The position numbers and the translations under genes are program-made. A stretch of 64,000 nucleotides of DNA. Source: an uncultured Aquimarina sp. Lineage in GTDB: Bacteria > Bacteroidota > Bacteroidia > Flavobacteriales > Flavobacteriaceae. This document shows positions 43,556-53,191 of the stretch, one piece after another. Below the pieces are notes generated by a model. The model was given only the letters and a program-made list of their open reading frames with translations, did no database searches and was not told where the DNA came from. Where the stretch lies: assembly GCA_947500505.1 (NCBI GenBank), contig CANMSL010000001.1:682001-746000 (forward strand), in the 5' to 3' direction. How positions within the stretch are numbered: the first letter of the stretch is position 1; the number at the start of each line of letters is the position of its first letter.

Positions 43556-44527
43556 ATGTCGTCAAAGTTTTATTTTAAAAAGAAACATAGAAACCTGCAT
43601 ACCATTGGTTTTTACAACCTGGAAAATCTTTTTGATACCAAAGATGACCCTAACACCTTAGATGATGACTTTTTGCCGGATTCAGAAAAACGCTGGAACA
43701 GAAAGAGATACGAAAAGAAGATATTCAAACTCGGAACTACTATTTCTAATATCGGTTTTGCCAAAACCGGTAAATCTCCGGTTCTTATTGGTGTAGCCGA
43801 AGTAGAGAACAAGGCTGTTTTAGAAGATCTCATACAGACAAAACATTTAATACATAAAAACTATGGGGTCGTTCATCACGAATCCCCGGATGAGCGTGGA
43901 ATAGATGTGGGGCTCTTGTATCAAAAAGATCATTTTGTCGTAACAAATTCAGAAAGCGTTCCTTTATTGGTTGACAATGAATTTGGTGAAAGAGATTTTA
44001 CACGTGATATATTGTGGGTAACAGGAATATTAAATAATGAAGAAATTCACATCCTGGTAAATCATTGGCCCTCTCGAAGAGATGGTGCAGAACTAACTTC
44101 ATACAAACGTATCGCAGCGGCCAACAGAAATCGCGAGATCATTGCCCAAATTACAAATAAAGAGCCTGAAGCAAAGATCATTATTATGGGGGATTTTAAC
44201 GATGATCCTAAAAGTGAAAGTGTTAAAAAACATTTGGTATTACAAGATTTTTATAATCCTATGGAAAAATTACATACTCGATATCGAGGTTCATTAAATT
44301 ATAAAAGTCAATGGAATTTATTCGACCAGGTTATTTTTAGCAATAACTTTCATAAATATGAAGAAGGTACTCATAGTTTTTCTGAAGCAAATATTTTTGA
44401 TGATAGCTTTCTAAAAATCTATAAAGGAAGATATAAAGGAAATCCATTTAGAACCTATTCAGGAGGAAAATACAAAGGTGGGTATAGTGATCATTTTCCT
44501 GTATATGTCCACCTAAAACATAATTGA
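43556..44527 (+). CDS. Endonuclease/exonuclease/phosphatase family protein 1
   Basis: A 323-residue EEP-fold phosphodiesterase. Visible are the N-terminal FYNLENLFDTKDDP with metal-binding Asn/Glu, the central EVENKAVLEDL, HWPSRRDGAE, the catalytic GDFNDDPKSESV and the closing GYSDHFPVYVHL. It has no signal peptide, in contrast to its paralogue at 49170, so it is probably cytosolic. The two flank a TonB receptor and a DUF5689 lipoprotein, implying DNase or phosphodiesterase work linked to uptake. Confidence 0.9.
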   Translation: MSSKFYFKKKHRNLHTIGFYNLENLFDTKDDPNTLDDDFLPDSEKRWNRKRYEKKIFKLGTTISNIGFAKTGKSPVLIGVAEVENKAVLEDLIQTKHLIHKNYGVVHHESPDERGIDVGLLYQKDHFVVTNSESVPLLVDNEFGERDFTRDILWVTGILNNEEIHILVNHWPSRRDGAELTSYKRIAAANRNREIIAQITNKEPEAKIIIMGDFNDDPKSESVKKHLVLQDFYNPMEKLHTRYRGSLNYKSQWNLFDQVIFSNNFHKYEEGTHSFSEANIFDDSFLKIYKGRYKGNPFRTYSGGKYKGGYSDHFPVYVHLKHN

Positions 44528-44563
44528 ACCGGATTTAAACAATCAACTATACTCTTGTAACAA

Positions 44564-44597
44564 AAAACTCCTTGAAAAAGATGCTTCAAGGAGTTTT
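44564..44597. terminator. Bidirectional terminator
   Basis: AAAACTCCTTGAA (44564-44576) pairs with TTCAAGGAGTTTT (44585-44597) between the convergent endonuclease and DUF5689 genes. Confidence 0.85.
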
Positions 44598-44626
44598 ACT
44601 ATTTATTTAAGAACAAGAAACTATTC

Positions 44627-46018
44627 TTAGTTTCCTGAAATCTCAATATTATCGATATGATATCTTGTAGTTGGTCCAGGGTCTGCACCAGCATAACGGA
44701 ATGCAATTCTTATATTACCATCAATACAGGAAATATTTACTGGCCCCACAGACTCGAAACTTCCAAATCCACTAGGATTTCCATTCGGGATATTAGCATT
44801 TAATTGTATCCATTCTGTAGTAGTGATATCACCAGTAAAGTTATTAGTGATGAATGCAGTGAGGATGTTACCATTATCAAAATTTGCCTGAATATCAAAA
44901 GACAGCTCTTCTGCTGTAGAAGCCGTAAAATCAATTTCTGGTGTTACTAACCAAACCTCAAAAGGATTTTCATCAGAGTTGAATCCAGAAACCTGAGCAT
45001 ACTGATTACCGCTAAAGCTTCCTATAACATATTGTAAGCTTCCTCCTGTAGTATTTACATTTAACCACCCGGCATTTTCAAGGTCGCTAATACTTAATCC
45101 AGTAAAATCCTGCTCGAATACCACGTTAGCACCTCCGCTAGTTCCTTCACACTCCAATACATTAGGATCACAACGCTCCTCATTGTCGAAAGTTAAACCA
45201 GTTACATCATTCAATACCAGGTTAAAGGTATCTCCGAAGAAATTTTTAGTTAAAACACCTTCAAAACTTCCTTGCTGTGCTGGTAATGGTAATGATTTAA
45301 AATCTGCAAATGTACTGGTGCTTAAAACTGCCGTAGCACCATTATCACAACTTTCTAAATTTCTCTCACCATCAAACTCATCACTTGGTTCACCTGCAAA
45401 AGTAAGTGTGTCATTTCCTAATACATCACTTCTGTTAAACTGTATGTTGTTAATCTTAACAAACAAATTAGTTAACTCATCAGAAAAATCTTCAAATGTA
45501 ATTTCTAAAGGGGTGATCGTAGCAACCTCAGCCGAACGTAAGATTATCTCTTCCTGAGAAAATGAAGGGATTTGCTCTACCTCATCACCAGAAAGAACAC
45601 CTAGAGTTGCTACACCATTTTCGATACCTGCAGACAATCCTTCTAATTTTATATATACTTTTCTTCCAAACTCATAAGTGGTAAATAAAGGATTTACATC
45701 TATCAATACTCTGATCCCTGCTGTTGGGTTTTCTGGTCGATCCTGAATCACCAATTCTTCAAAAAAGTTACCCGCCTTATCAGTGGATACTACATATCCT
45801 GCTACAAATTTATCAGAATCTTCAAAATTAACAGGATCTCCATCAGCTTGCGCTATTTCTCCTAGAATACCATCTAACTCTACAATTAAATTTGGATTAA
45901 TATTTGGCTCCTCGATAACCAATCCAGGAGTTTTAAAATCATCGTCTTGTACACACGCAGTAAATGTAACTGCCAAAACCAAAACGCTTATTAGTTTCTT
46001 TAAATTATTTGAATTCAT
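44627..46018 (-). CDS. DUF5689 / choice-of-anchor J lipoprotein
   Basis: A 463-residue lipoprotein (lipobox FTAC, Cys at residue 22). The DUF5689 domain (about 35-270) includes FVAGYVVSTDKAGNFFEEL and GRKVYIKLEGLSAG and resembles an OB-like nucleic acid- or ligand-binding fold. A choice-of-anchor J-type domain follows (about 300-463; FEQDFTGLSISDLENAGW and the end TRYHIDNIEISGN). It is 27 nt downstream of the TonB receptor gene, so it is likely its surface substrate-binding partner, comparable to SusD in position only. Confidence 0.88.
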   Translation of the reverse strand: MNSNNLKKLISVLVLAVTFTACVQDDDFKTPGLVIEEPNINPNLIVELDGILGEIAQADGDPVNFEDSDKFVAGYVVSTDKAGNFFEELVIQDRPENPTAGIRVLIDVNPLFTTYEFGRKVYIKLEGLSAGIENGVATLGVLSGDEVEQIPSFSQEEIILRSAEVATITPLEITFEDFSDELTNLFVKINNIQFNRSDVLGNDTLTFAGEPSDEFDGERNLESCDNGATAVLSTSTFADFKSLPLPAQQGSFEGVLTKNFFGDTFNLVLNDVTGLTFDNEERCDPNVLECEGTSGGANVVFEQDFTGLSISDLENAGWLNVNTTGGSLQYVIGSFSGNQYAQVSGFNSDENPFEVWLVTPEIDFTASTAEELSFDIQANFDNGNILTAFITNNFTGDITTTEWIQLNANIPNGNPSGFGSFESVGPVNISCIDGNIRIAFRYAGADPGPTTRYHIDNIEISGN

Positions 46019-46045
46019 TTTATATTTTTTTTGTTGTGTTCATTA

Positions 46046-49045
46046 TTAAAATCTTACGTATACGTTAAGGTAATACGAAGTACCAAATCCGTAAAAATAC
46101 CTTGGACCAAAAACAGGAGTATCCCTCTGTGATTCTTCAAGTGCTAATCTATAGTTAGCATTTCTAGCTTGTTCAAAACCACCTGTTACGTATTGTTTGT
46201 CAAAAACGTTATTGATAGTTGCAAAGAATCCTACATAATAATCTTTTATTCTCCACGATTTACCACCTACTACATTTACTAGTATATAATCATCAAACTG
46301 TTCTTGTCTTAATAATTCTCTGGCAATATTTTCGTCATAGTCATTAAATGGTAAACCATCTATATCCTCACCAAAGTTGGATGATCTTGCAAAAGGACTT
46401 ACATCAATATATGCGTTCGAAAAATAATTTGCTGTGGTACCAAACCACCAGAAATTAGGGTCTCTATATTCAAAACCTAATTGTGCTACGTTTTGTGGAC
46501 CTCCTGCAATACGATAATCTTTTAAAGAAGATTTACCTACATATTTCACGCGATCTAAATCTCCTGCAGACTCTCCTAAGAAGTCACTACTAGTACTCGC
46601 AATAAATAAATCAGGATTGTTCGCGTAGGTAAATTGTCCTAAAGCTGCTGCACCTTTTAACTTGATGGTTGGAGTGATTTGATATTCGATACCCAATTCT
46701 GCACCTATATGTTGTCTGTCTACTCCGGTAAGAATCTCCTGAACAAATCCAACATCTGATCCTGAAATTGCCTGAGTAAAGAAGAAAGACAATTCTGTTG
46801 CGTCTTCTATTTTGGTATAGTACCCGGTTAATCTAGCTTTTAATTTTGGTGTTCTTAAGATGTAACTAGCATCTACAGACTGTACTTTTTCGCTTTCTTG
46901 TTCAGAAGAACCAATACTAATATTTTCTAATCGGCCCGCAGCTACTTCTGCTTCTTCAAAAACTCTTTCTGCTCTAATCAACTGATCGATTGTTCTATTG
47001 TTTTGTCTGGCATTTGCAAAAGAATTACGAATCGTCGGAGCTTTCGTAAAATAAGTACCATTTATATCAATTAGGTTTCGCCCATTGATTTTATAGGTAA
47101 ATCCTCCTTTTGCTCCGTAATTGGTAAATTCCAGTTTATCACTTTTACCAAAAGAGCCTAAACGCCCTTCTTCAGGAAAATATCCGTTCTGGAATAAACC
47201 GTTTCTTTGGTAAGTAGTTTGTGAAACATTAGCTCCTACAAAGAAATCTACTCTGTTATATTTAAACTGAGCCTGTGCAAATCCACTAATCACATCAGCA
47301 TCAATTTCATAATTATAATCATAACGATCTCCTACTCCCACAACTCTATTGCGATTTCGTAAATCGCTTTGTGCCCTATTCGCTAACTCTTCGGCAGTTA
47401 ATCTTTGTTCTTCTGGCACATCATTATCTTGTTGTGCTCCAAAAAGATCAACATCCAGAAAGCCAATTCCACCTAATAAATCAGTAACTTCTGCAAAGTT
47501 TTCACTTTTTAAAGTCCTGTAATTTAAAGCTCCGTTTACGGTGATATTGTCTGAAATCTGACTGTTTATAATAGAGTTAAACGTCCATTGTGTGTCATCA
47601 ATTCTATCCTCATATAAAATATAAGTAGAATTAATTCCATTTTGTGCATTTAATTGATTCGCTTGTATTAACTGATTCCAGTTTAGCTGACCATCTCTTC
47701 TAAACTCTTGTTGTGCTAAAAATGCATTCTGAAAGTCAAGAGGAGTAGGATTAGGGTCGCCTAGAAAAGAACTTGGTAAAAAACTAGGATGTATTGGATT
47801 GGTATCTCTACTCGCTCCACCACCCGTGAAAGTCTCTTGCCCATTAAAATTTACTAACTCAGTTCCTCCATTATCTATTCGGCTATTACCTATTTTACCG
47901 GTTTGGTACCCTACATTAGTGTTTAAAGTCGTTTTATCTGTAATATTCCAATAATGATTAAGCATAAATACAGGTTCCTCTATTTCACGAACTCTTGAGT
48001 TTTTCTTTTCTCCATCAAAATAACCCCAATTCGGATTGTATTGTCTTCCTTTTAGATTAAAAACTTCTTCTGTGATTGCATTAGATCTTCCTCTTCTGTT
48101 TGGCGTATAAAAACTAGTTAGATTAATACTGTGTTTATCATTTATTTTTTTCTCTACAGCCGCAAATATTGAATTGGCATCGTATAAAGTTCCGTCAATA
48201 TATCCTTCTTCTCCAAATCTACGCGCCAATGAAATAGTGTATGCCCAACCATTGCTCATTAAGCCTGAGCTATAGCTTGCCATCACTCTACCTGTATAAC
48301 TTCTATTAGATGCAGCGTATGATATTCTACCTCCCTGGCGATATTGAGAAGCTCTCATTATAATGTTAGTAGATCCGGCTAGATCACCAAAAGTGTAATC
48401 ATTAGAAGAAATTCCCATAGAGAATTCCTGATTACGTTGCACATCATTCAATCCTCCCCAATTACTCCATTGAGGTCTACCATCATTTAATTTGTTCATT
48501 TCGATACCATTGATCAGTACTTTTGCATTTTCGTTACCAAAACCTCTGGGGCGAAAAAATGTAGCACTAAAATCAAAAGCCGCTGCGCTTAAAAACACAT
48601 CTCTTGACGCTTGTAGCAATCCCGATACATTCGCAGATGCATCGTCATCACCATCATCAAGTTCATTGTCAGTAAGACTGATGGTACCAATCTGGATTTG
48701 TTCCTGATTAATATCATAATTAAGACCTATTGTTTTCAGATCCAGAACACTTCCTTCATTAATTGTGATCGGAAAACGTTTTGTAATATATCCTTCTTTA
48801 GATATTCTCGCAATTTGCTCTCCTAATGGTAATTGTATGCCTCCAAAATCAAATTCTCCCAAAGCATTTGTCGTCGTGGAAACCAACGTTTCTTCGATCG
48901 TGATTGTTACTTGTGGAAGATTTTCATTTGTAGACGCATCAACAATTTTACCCTTTAATCCCGTTTGCTGAGCGTAAGAAACAGCAACAGAACCTAAAAA
49001 AATCATTAAAAAGAATAGATTCTTTTTGAGTTGTGAAAATTTCAT
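46046..49045 (-). CDS. TonB-dependent outer-membrane receptor
   Basis: A 999-residue receptor. Signal peptide (about 1-25), a carboxypeptidase-regulatory-like beta domain (about 28-105; GLKGKIVDASTNENLPQVT), a plug (about 130-235; RGFGNENAKVLINGIEMN) and a 22-strand-type barrel ending YLNVYVRF with a C-terminal Phe. It imports a substrate using TonB energy. The substrate is not given by sequence; DUF5689 and EEP nuclease neighbours suggest nucleic acid or organophosphate scavenging. A TACTTTTG box lies 41 nt upstream of the start. Confidence 0.92.
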   Translation of the reverse strand: MKFSQLKKNLFFLMIFLGSVAVSYAQQTGLKGKIVDASTNENLPQVTITIEETLVSTTTNALGEFDFGGIQLPLGEQIARISKEGYITKRFPITINEGSVLDLKTIGLNYDINQEQIQIGTISLTDNELDDGDDDASANVSGLLQASRDVFLSAAAFDFSATFFRPRGFGNENAKVLINGIEMNKLNDGRPQWSNWGGLNDVQRNQEFSMGISSNDYTFGDLAGSTNIIMRASQYRQGGRISYAASNRSYTGRVMASYSSGLMSNGWAYTISLARRFGEEGYIDGTLYDANSIFAAVEKKINDKHSINLTSFYTPNRRGRSNAITEEVFNLKGRQYNPNWGYFDGEKKNSRVREIEEPVFMLNHYWNITDKTTLNTNVGYQTGKIGNSRIDNGGTELVNFNGQETFTGGGASRDTNPIHPSFLPSSFLGDPNPTPLDFQNAFLAQQEFRRDGQLNWNQLIQANQLNAQNGINSTYILYEDRIDDTQWTFNSIINSQISDNITVNGALNYRTLKSENFAEVTDLLGGIGFLDVDLFGAQQDNDVPEEQRLTAEELANRAQSDLRNRNRVVGVGDRYDYNYEIDADVISGFAQAQFKYNRVDFFVGANVSQTTYQRNGLFQNGYFPEEGRLGSFGKSDKLEFTNYGAKGGFTYKINGRNLIDINGTYFTKAPTIRNSFANARQNNRTIDQLIRAERVFEEAEVAAGRLENISIGSSEQESEKVQSVDASYILRTPKLKARLTGYYTKIEDATELSFFFTQAISGSDVGFVQEILTGVDRQHIGAELGIEYQITPTIKLKGAAALGQFTYANNPDLFIASTSSDFLGESAGDLDRVKYVGKSSLKDYRIAGGPQNVAQLGFEYRDPNFWWFGTTANYFSNAYIDVSPFARSSNFGEDIDGLPFNDYDENIARELLRQEQFDDYILVNVVGGKSWRIKDYYVGFFATINNVFDKQYVTGGFEQARNANYRLALEESQRDTPVFGPRYFYGFGTSYYLNVYVRF

Positions 49046-49085
49046 TAATTGTTGTTTTAGTTAAATATTTAACATTTCTGACGCG

Positions 49086-49093
49086 CAAAAGTA
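49086..49093 (-). promoter_or_regulatory. -7 box of TonB receptor operon
   Basis: On the minus strand TACTTTTG matches TAnnTTTG, about 40 nt before the receptor ATG. It drives the receptor and the DUF5689 gene; the endonuclease gene at 49170 is transcribed away from it. Confidence 0.45.
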
Positions 49094-49169
49094 CATTTTT
49101 TAAATAGAAAAGCTAATTTTGGCGTGGAGTTTGAATACATTTTACAAAAAGTTAATACTTAATTACATA

Positions 49170-50231
49170 ATGAAATCCAACTATTTATCTGTTATAATTT
49201 TTGTACTAAGTCCATTGATGATTCTTTTTTCTCAAGAAAAGAAAACATATAAAGTAAATACAATCGCTTTTTATAACGTTGAAAACCTTTTTGATACAGA
49301 GGACGATCCCATCACCTACGATGATGATCGAACTCCAAATGGTAAAGATCATTGGACAGAAGAAATATATAAAGACAAATTAAAGAACATGGCCAAAGTT
49401 ATTTCAGAAATCGGTTTTGATGTGACTAAGAATGCGCCTGCACTTATAGGAGTTGCCGAAATAGAGAATAGAAAAGTACTGGAAGATTTGGCTAACGAAC
49501 CGGTTCTTTTACCTAAAGACTACGGTATTGTACATTTTGATTCTCCGGACAGAAGAGGTATCGACGTCGCATTGCTGTATCAAAAATCTTTGTTCAGACC
49601 CGTAAACACTAGTGTTCATGAATTATTAATTTATAACAATGGTGAGGAAAAAAAACGAGTTTATACCAGGGATCAACTACTAGTTAGTGGATATCTCGAT
49701 GGTGATTTGATACACGTAATTGTTAATCATTGGCCATCCAGAAGTGGTGGTGAGGCACGTAGCCGATTCAAAAGAGAAAAAGCGGCGGCCCTGAATAAGA
49801 AAATTATTGATTCTCTATTGGATATTGATCCGTATGCTAAGGTAATCACAATGGGTGACCTAAATGATGATCCTGATAATGATAGTGTTAAAAAAGTATT
49901 AGGTGCTAAATCAGAAAAAGAAGACGTGAAATTAAAAGGGCTCTATAATCCAATGTATAATATGTCTAAAAAAGGAATTGGTTCTCTTGCCTGGAGGGAC
50001 AGCTGGAACCTTTTTGATCAGATTATTATTTCTAAAGGTTTGCTGGATAAAGATTTTAATTCTTATAAATATTATAAAGCTGGAGTGTTTAACAAAAATT
50101 ACCTAGCTAATCCTCGTGGAAGATATAGAGGATATCCTTACAGAAGTTTTGCTAACGGCGCATATACGGGAGGATACAGTGATCATTTTCCGGTATATAT
50201 CTATCTTATAAAAGAATCTCGTAAATTATAA
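49170..50231 (+). CDS. Endonuclease/exonuclease/phosphatase family protein 2 (exported)
   Basis: A 353-residue EEP-fold enzyme related to the one at 43556 along its length: FYNVENLFDTEDDP, EIENRKVLEDL, HWPSRSGGEARS, GDLNDDPDNDSV and GYSDHFPVYIYL. The ATG at 49170 starts a signal peptide (MKSNYLSVIIFVLSPLMILFS), so this copy is exported; 17 upstream codons are probably leader. Likely a surface or periplasmic DNase/phosphodiesterase acting with the divergent TonB receptor. Confidence 0.9.
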   Translation: MKSNYLSVIIFVLSPLMILFSQEKKTYKVNTIAFYNVENLFDTEDDPITYDDDRTPNGKDHWTEEIYKDKLKNMAKVISEIGFDVTKNAPALIGVAEIENRKVLEDLANEPVLLPKDYGIVHFDSPDRRGIDVALLYQKSLFRPVNTSVHELLIYNNGEEKKRVYTRDQLLVSGYLDGDLIHVIVNHWPSRSGGEARSRFKREKAAALNKKIIDSLLDIDPYAKVITMGDLNDDPDNDSVKKVLGAKSEKEDVKLKGLYNPMYNMSKKGIGSLAWRDSWNLFDQIIISKGLLDKDFNSYKYYKAGVFNKNYLANPRGRYRGYPYRSFANGAYTGGYSDHFPVYIYLIKESRKL

Positions 50232-50238
50232 ATTATAA

Positions 50239-50268
50239 AAAAAGGAGACAAAAATTTGTCTCCTTTTT
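50239..50268. terminator. Bidirectional terminator
   Basis: AAAAAGGAGACAAA (50239-50252) pairs perfectly with TTTGTCTCCTTTTT (50255-50268) between convergent genes. Confidence 0.88.
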
Positions 50269-50286
50269 GATATATTCTTAAACTAA

Positions 50287-50568
50287 CTAGTTTCCAGCTG
50301 TTTCACAATCTTCTGGTAAAGCATCTCTTTGTTGTGCATAAGCATCATCCGCACCACATTCGCTAGATCTGAATGCATCAATTGCTGCCTTTAGATTGGC
50401 ACAAGTAGTAGCGTTAACTTCAGCATCATAGGCTGCGATTTCTGCCTCAACCTCGGCTCTTAGTTCTGCTTCAACAGAATCACAAACGAAATCTACAACA
50501 TCGTCCTCTCCACAGGAGGTTAATCCTAAAGCCATACCGAAAACGGCAACAAACATAAGTTTTTTCAT
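50287..50568 (-). CDS. Small acidic lipoprotein
   Basis: A 93-residue lipoprotein (lipobox LTSC, Cys at residue 19). The mature part is short, acidic and Ala-rich, probably helical (EAELRAEVEAEIAAYDAEV), with Cys residues in FVCDS, TTCAN, SECGA and EDCET that could form two disulfides. I do not recognise a family. Monocistronic, with a terminator right after it. Function unknown. Confidence 0.78.
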   Translation of the reverse strand: MKKLMFVAVFGMALGLTSCGEDDVVDFVCDSVEAELRAEVEAEIAAYDAEVNATTCANLKAAIDAFRSSECGADDAYAQQRDALPEDCETAGN

Positions 50569-50688
50569 AATTTGGGTTTTAAAAATTTAAATTTTCCGAA
50601 GGCGAATATATAAGAATAATTTATAATTAACAAAAAATTTTGTTAATATTGTGTATTTTATCGAAAAAAAAGGTTTTTTGTCGTCTGT

Positions 50689-52524
50689 TTAATTAAACCC
50701 TTCAACATCAATTGGTTTACCTAAATAAGCTAGTTCGCTATTTTCCTTAATGTCTTCCAATTTTTCGCTAAAGGCTGATATTATTCTGATCCCTTTTTCA
50801 GGATCTTTAATAAATAAAGGCACCATTTCTTTATCTTTCTTTGTTATCTCAATTAGCGCCAAGTAGTGTTCTTTATTATTGACTTTAATCTCATTGATTA
50901 CAGGATATTTCTCTGAGAGATCTTGTAATTTATTGAATCCGTCCGTATGAGAAAATAAACCTTCATATGGATTGTTTTTAGGATCAGCCATTTCTTCAGT
51001 ACTCACTAGCCTAAACGATCCATTTTCTCCGAACTGATCTTTAAATTTAGTGATGGCATGTTTATTAATATCACTATTGCCGGTTAACGCCATTAAAAAC
51101 CCAACATCATTTAATTCTATATTATCTTTTAACTTATCATTATAAATACTTCCTACCAGTCCTTCTAGTCCTAAGCTTTTAGCAATCTTAATATTATTTT
51201 TATTACTATCGATAAGTGTTACGTGACGATTATTCTCTTTTAAATAGGCCGCAATCAGTCTAGAAACCTTTGATGCTCCTACAATTAGGATTCCTTCGGA
51301 TTTTGTAAGAAAAACACCCACTAATTTTGCAAACAGTCTTGCAGTCGTTGCGTTCAGGAGAACCGTTCCGAGTACAATCATAAATACCAAAGGTGTTATA
51401 TATTCTGCTCCGGGTTCTCCTTGTCTTGCCAATTTCAGACCAAATAAAGATGCAATACCCGCAGCAACTATACCTCTTGGTCCTACCCAGCTAATAAATA
51501 ATTTTTCATTGAGTTTCAGACCGGAATTTATAGAACTTAAAAAAACACCTAGTGGTCTTATAATAAAAACGACAGTAGCAAATAATGCTACTTCATTCCA
51601 ATTAAAAACTAACTCTAAATCTTCTATATTAATATTTGCCGCTAGAAGAATAAACAGAATCGAAATTAGCAAAACACTTAATGATTCCTTAAAATAGAGT
51701 AGTTCATCAATATTTGGTAATTTTATATTTCCTAAAACCATCCCCATTACTACCACAGAAAGTAGTCCGGATTCGTGAGCAAAAAGATCTGAAAGAACAA
51801 AAACCGCAAGAACAATGGCTAGTGTAAACACATTTAACAAGTAATGAGGTATTACATTTTTCTTGATAGCAAAAGCAAGTGCATGTGCAAAGGTAAAACC
51901 AAAAGTAAAACCAAATAAAACCACCTTTCCAAAATCTATTAGTGCATTTACTGTATAGGTTTCTCCTTCTCCGACACTAATAAACTCGAAAACCAATACT
52001 GCTACCAACGCTCCTATTGGATCAATCAGAATTCCTTCCCATTTTAAAACTGTTGACAAGTCTTTTTTCAAAGGTATGTTTCTTAGTATAGGTGTAATTA
52101 CAGTAGGACCTGTAACAATTATTAGAGAAGAGAATAAGAAAGAAATAGGCCAACTTAGATTAAATACGAAATGCGCTGTAAATCCGGCTCCAAAAAACGT
52201 TACCGCTGCACCCAATGTAATAAGTTTTACAATAACCGGTGCTACATTTAGTATCTCACTTCTTCTTAAGGTCAAACCTCCTTCAAATAAAATAATTCCG
52301 ATTGCCAAGGATACAAAATAAAACAAGCTTTCTCCTGGAAACAAACCATTCTCTCCATTCCAAATTGGTTCAATTAATTTAGAATTATCCGCTGTAAATA
52401 GCGTAGCAACGGGCCCAACAAGAAGCCCAATCAGTATCAAAGGTAAGATTGCGGGAATTTTGAATTTCCAAGCGACCCATTGTGCTAAAATACCCAATAT
52501 TATAATACCTGCTAATTCTAACAT
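50689..52524 (-). CDS. CPA1-type cation:proton antiporter with TrkA-N domain
   Basis: A 611-residue Na+(K+)/H+ antiporter, NhaP-like. About 12-13 membrane helices (residues 1-400), with the family's conserved segments GIILFEGGLTLR, ILIDPIGALVAVLVFE (ion-binding Asp) and SWVGPRGIVAAGIASLFG. A cytosolic TrkA-N/RCK domain (about 400-520; GILIVGASKVSRLIAAYL, a Rossmann loop) probably senses NAD(H) or nucleotide. The ATG at 52524 (MLELAG) is favoured; the 23 upstream codons look untranslated. Confidence 0.92.
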   Translation of the reverse strand: MLELAGIIILGILAQWVAWKFKIPAILPLILIGLLVGPVATLFTADNSKLIEPIWNGENGLFPGESLFYFVSLAIGIILFEGGLTLRRSEILNVAPVIVKLITLGAAVTFFGAGFTAHFVFNLSWPISFLFSSLIIVTGPTVITPILRNIPLKKDLSTVLKWEGILIDPIGALVAVLVFEFISVGEGETYTVNALIDFGKVVLFGFTFGFTFAHALAFAIKKNVIPHYLLNVFTLAIVLAVFVLSDLFAHESGLLSVVVMGMVLGNIKLPNIDELLYFKESLSVLLISILFILLAANINIEDLELVFNWNEVALFATVVFIIRPLGVFLSSINSGLKLNEKLFISWVGPRGIVAAGIASLFGLKLARQGEPGAEYITPLVFMIVLGTVLLNATTARLFAKLVGVFLTKSEGILIVGASKVSRLIAAYLKENNRHVTLIDSNKNNIKIAKSLGLEGLVGSIYNDKLKDNIELNDVGFLMALTGNSDINKHAITKFKDQFGENGSFRLVSTEEMADPKNNPYEGLFSHTDGFNKLQDLSEKYPVINEIKVNNKEHYLALIEITKKDKEMVPLFIKDPEKGIRIISAFSEKLEDIKENSELAYLGKPIDVEGFN

Positions 52525-53191
52525 TTCATATTTTTTGTAGTTAAAAAAAATGAAAGATCGGGAATTTTTTATAATTAGGTAAGATTGAATCAATTTTCTA
52601 GTTTAAAAAATAGCTTATATCCTGCTCCTGAATTTTTTAGAACGAATAATATTGAATGAATTTTTAGATCATAAGTTCAAGGCAGTACTTATTGGTATTG
52701 CTTTTTCTCCTTAGTATAACAACCAGGTAGTTTTGTCTTCAGCTTTTTGATTATGGTTTTTATTGTGGAATCCAAATTATGTATCAAAGCCGTTGATAAA
52801 CTCTTCAAAATAGAAGATCTAACCCAAATAGAGAATTAACGGCGTTAAGAATTGCCTCTACTGCCAGAAGTTTTTTGAAAATAATTCCTACTATCATATT
52901 GAATCAAATGACATACACTTTTACTAATGCGAAAAGAACATGTTGCCAGTGTAAAGGAGATTAATGCGGTTTTAGATTGTGAAATTTGCCTCGAAAAAAT
53001 CATATCTCAGATCAATTACGATCAAATATTGTTAAAAAGTCTACAAATTAAATCTTGATCATTATCATTTTTTCTATTTTGCAAGAATTTTTAACGAATA
53101 ATGAAACGAACGGACAAAAAACTTTTGATTTATTTTGAAGAGTAAATAATTAGGAGAGTTTCGTGAATATTTAAAACAACATCAGTAACAA
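52525..53191. other. Gene-poor 667-bp spacer
   Basis: No gene is supported here. Several short open frames on the + strand abut with frame breaks: one encoding FIVESKLCIKAVDKLFKIED near 52758-52840, one ALRIASTARSFLKIIPTI near 52843-52910, and a 43-codon frame from 52927 (MRKEHVASVKEINAVL). This looks like decayed coding sequence, but I cannot name a parent gene. There are no terminal repeats. Confidence 0.5.
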
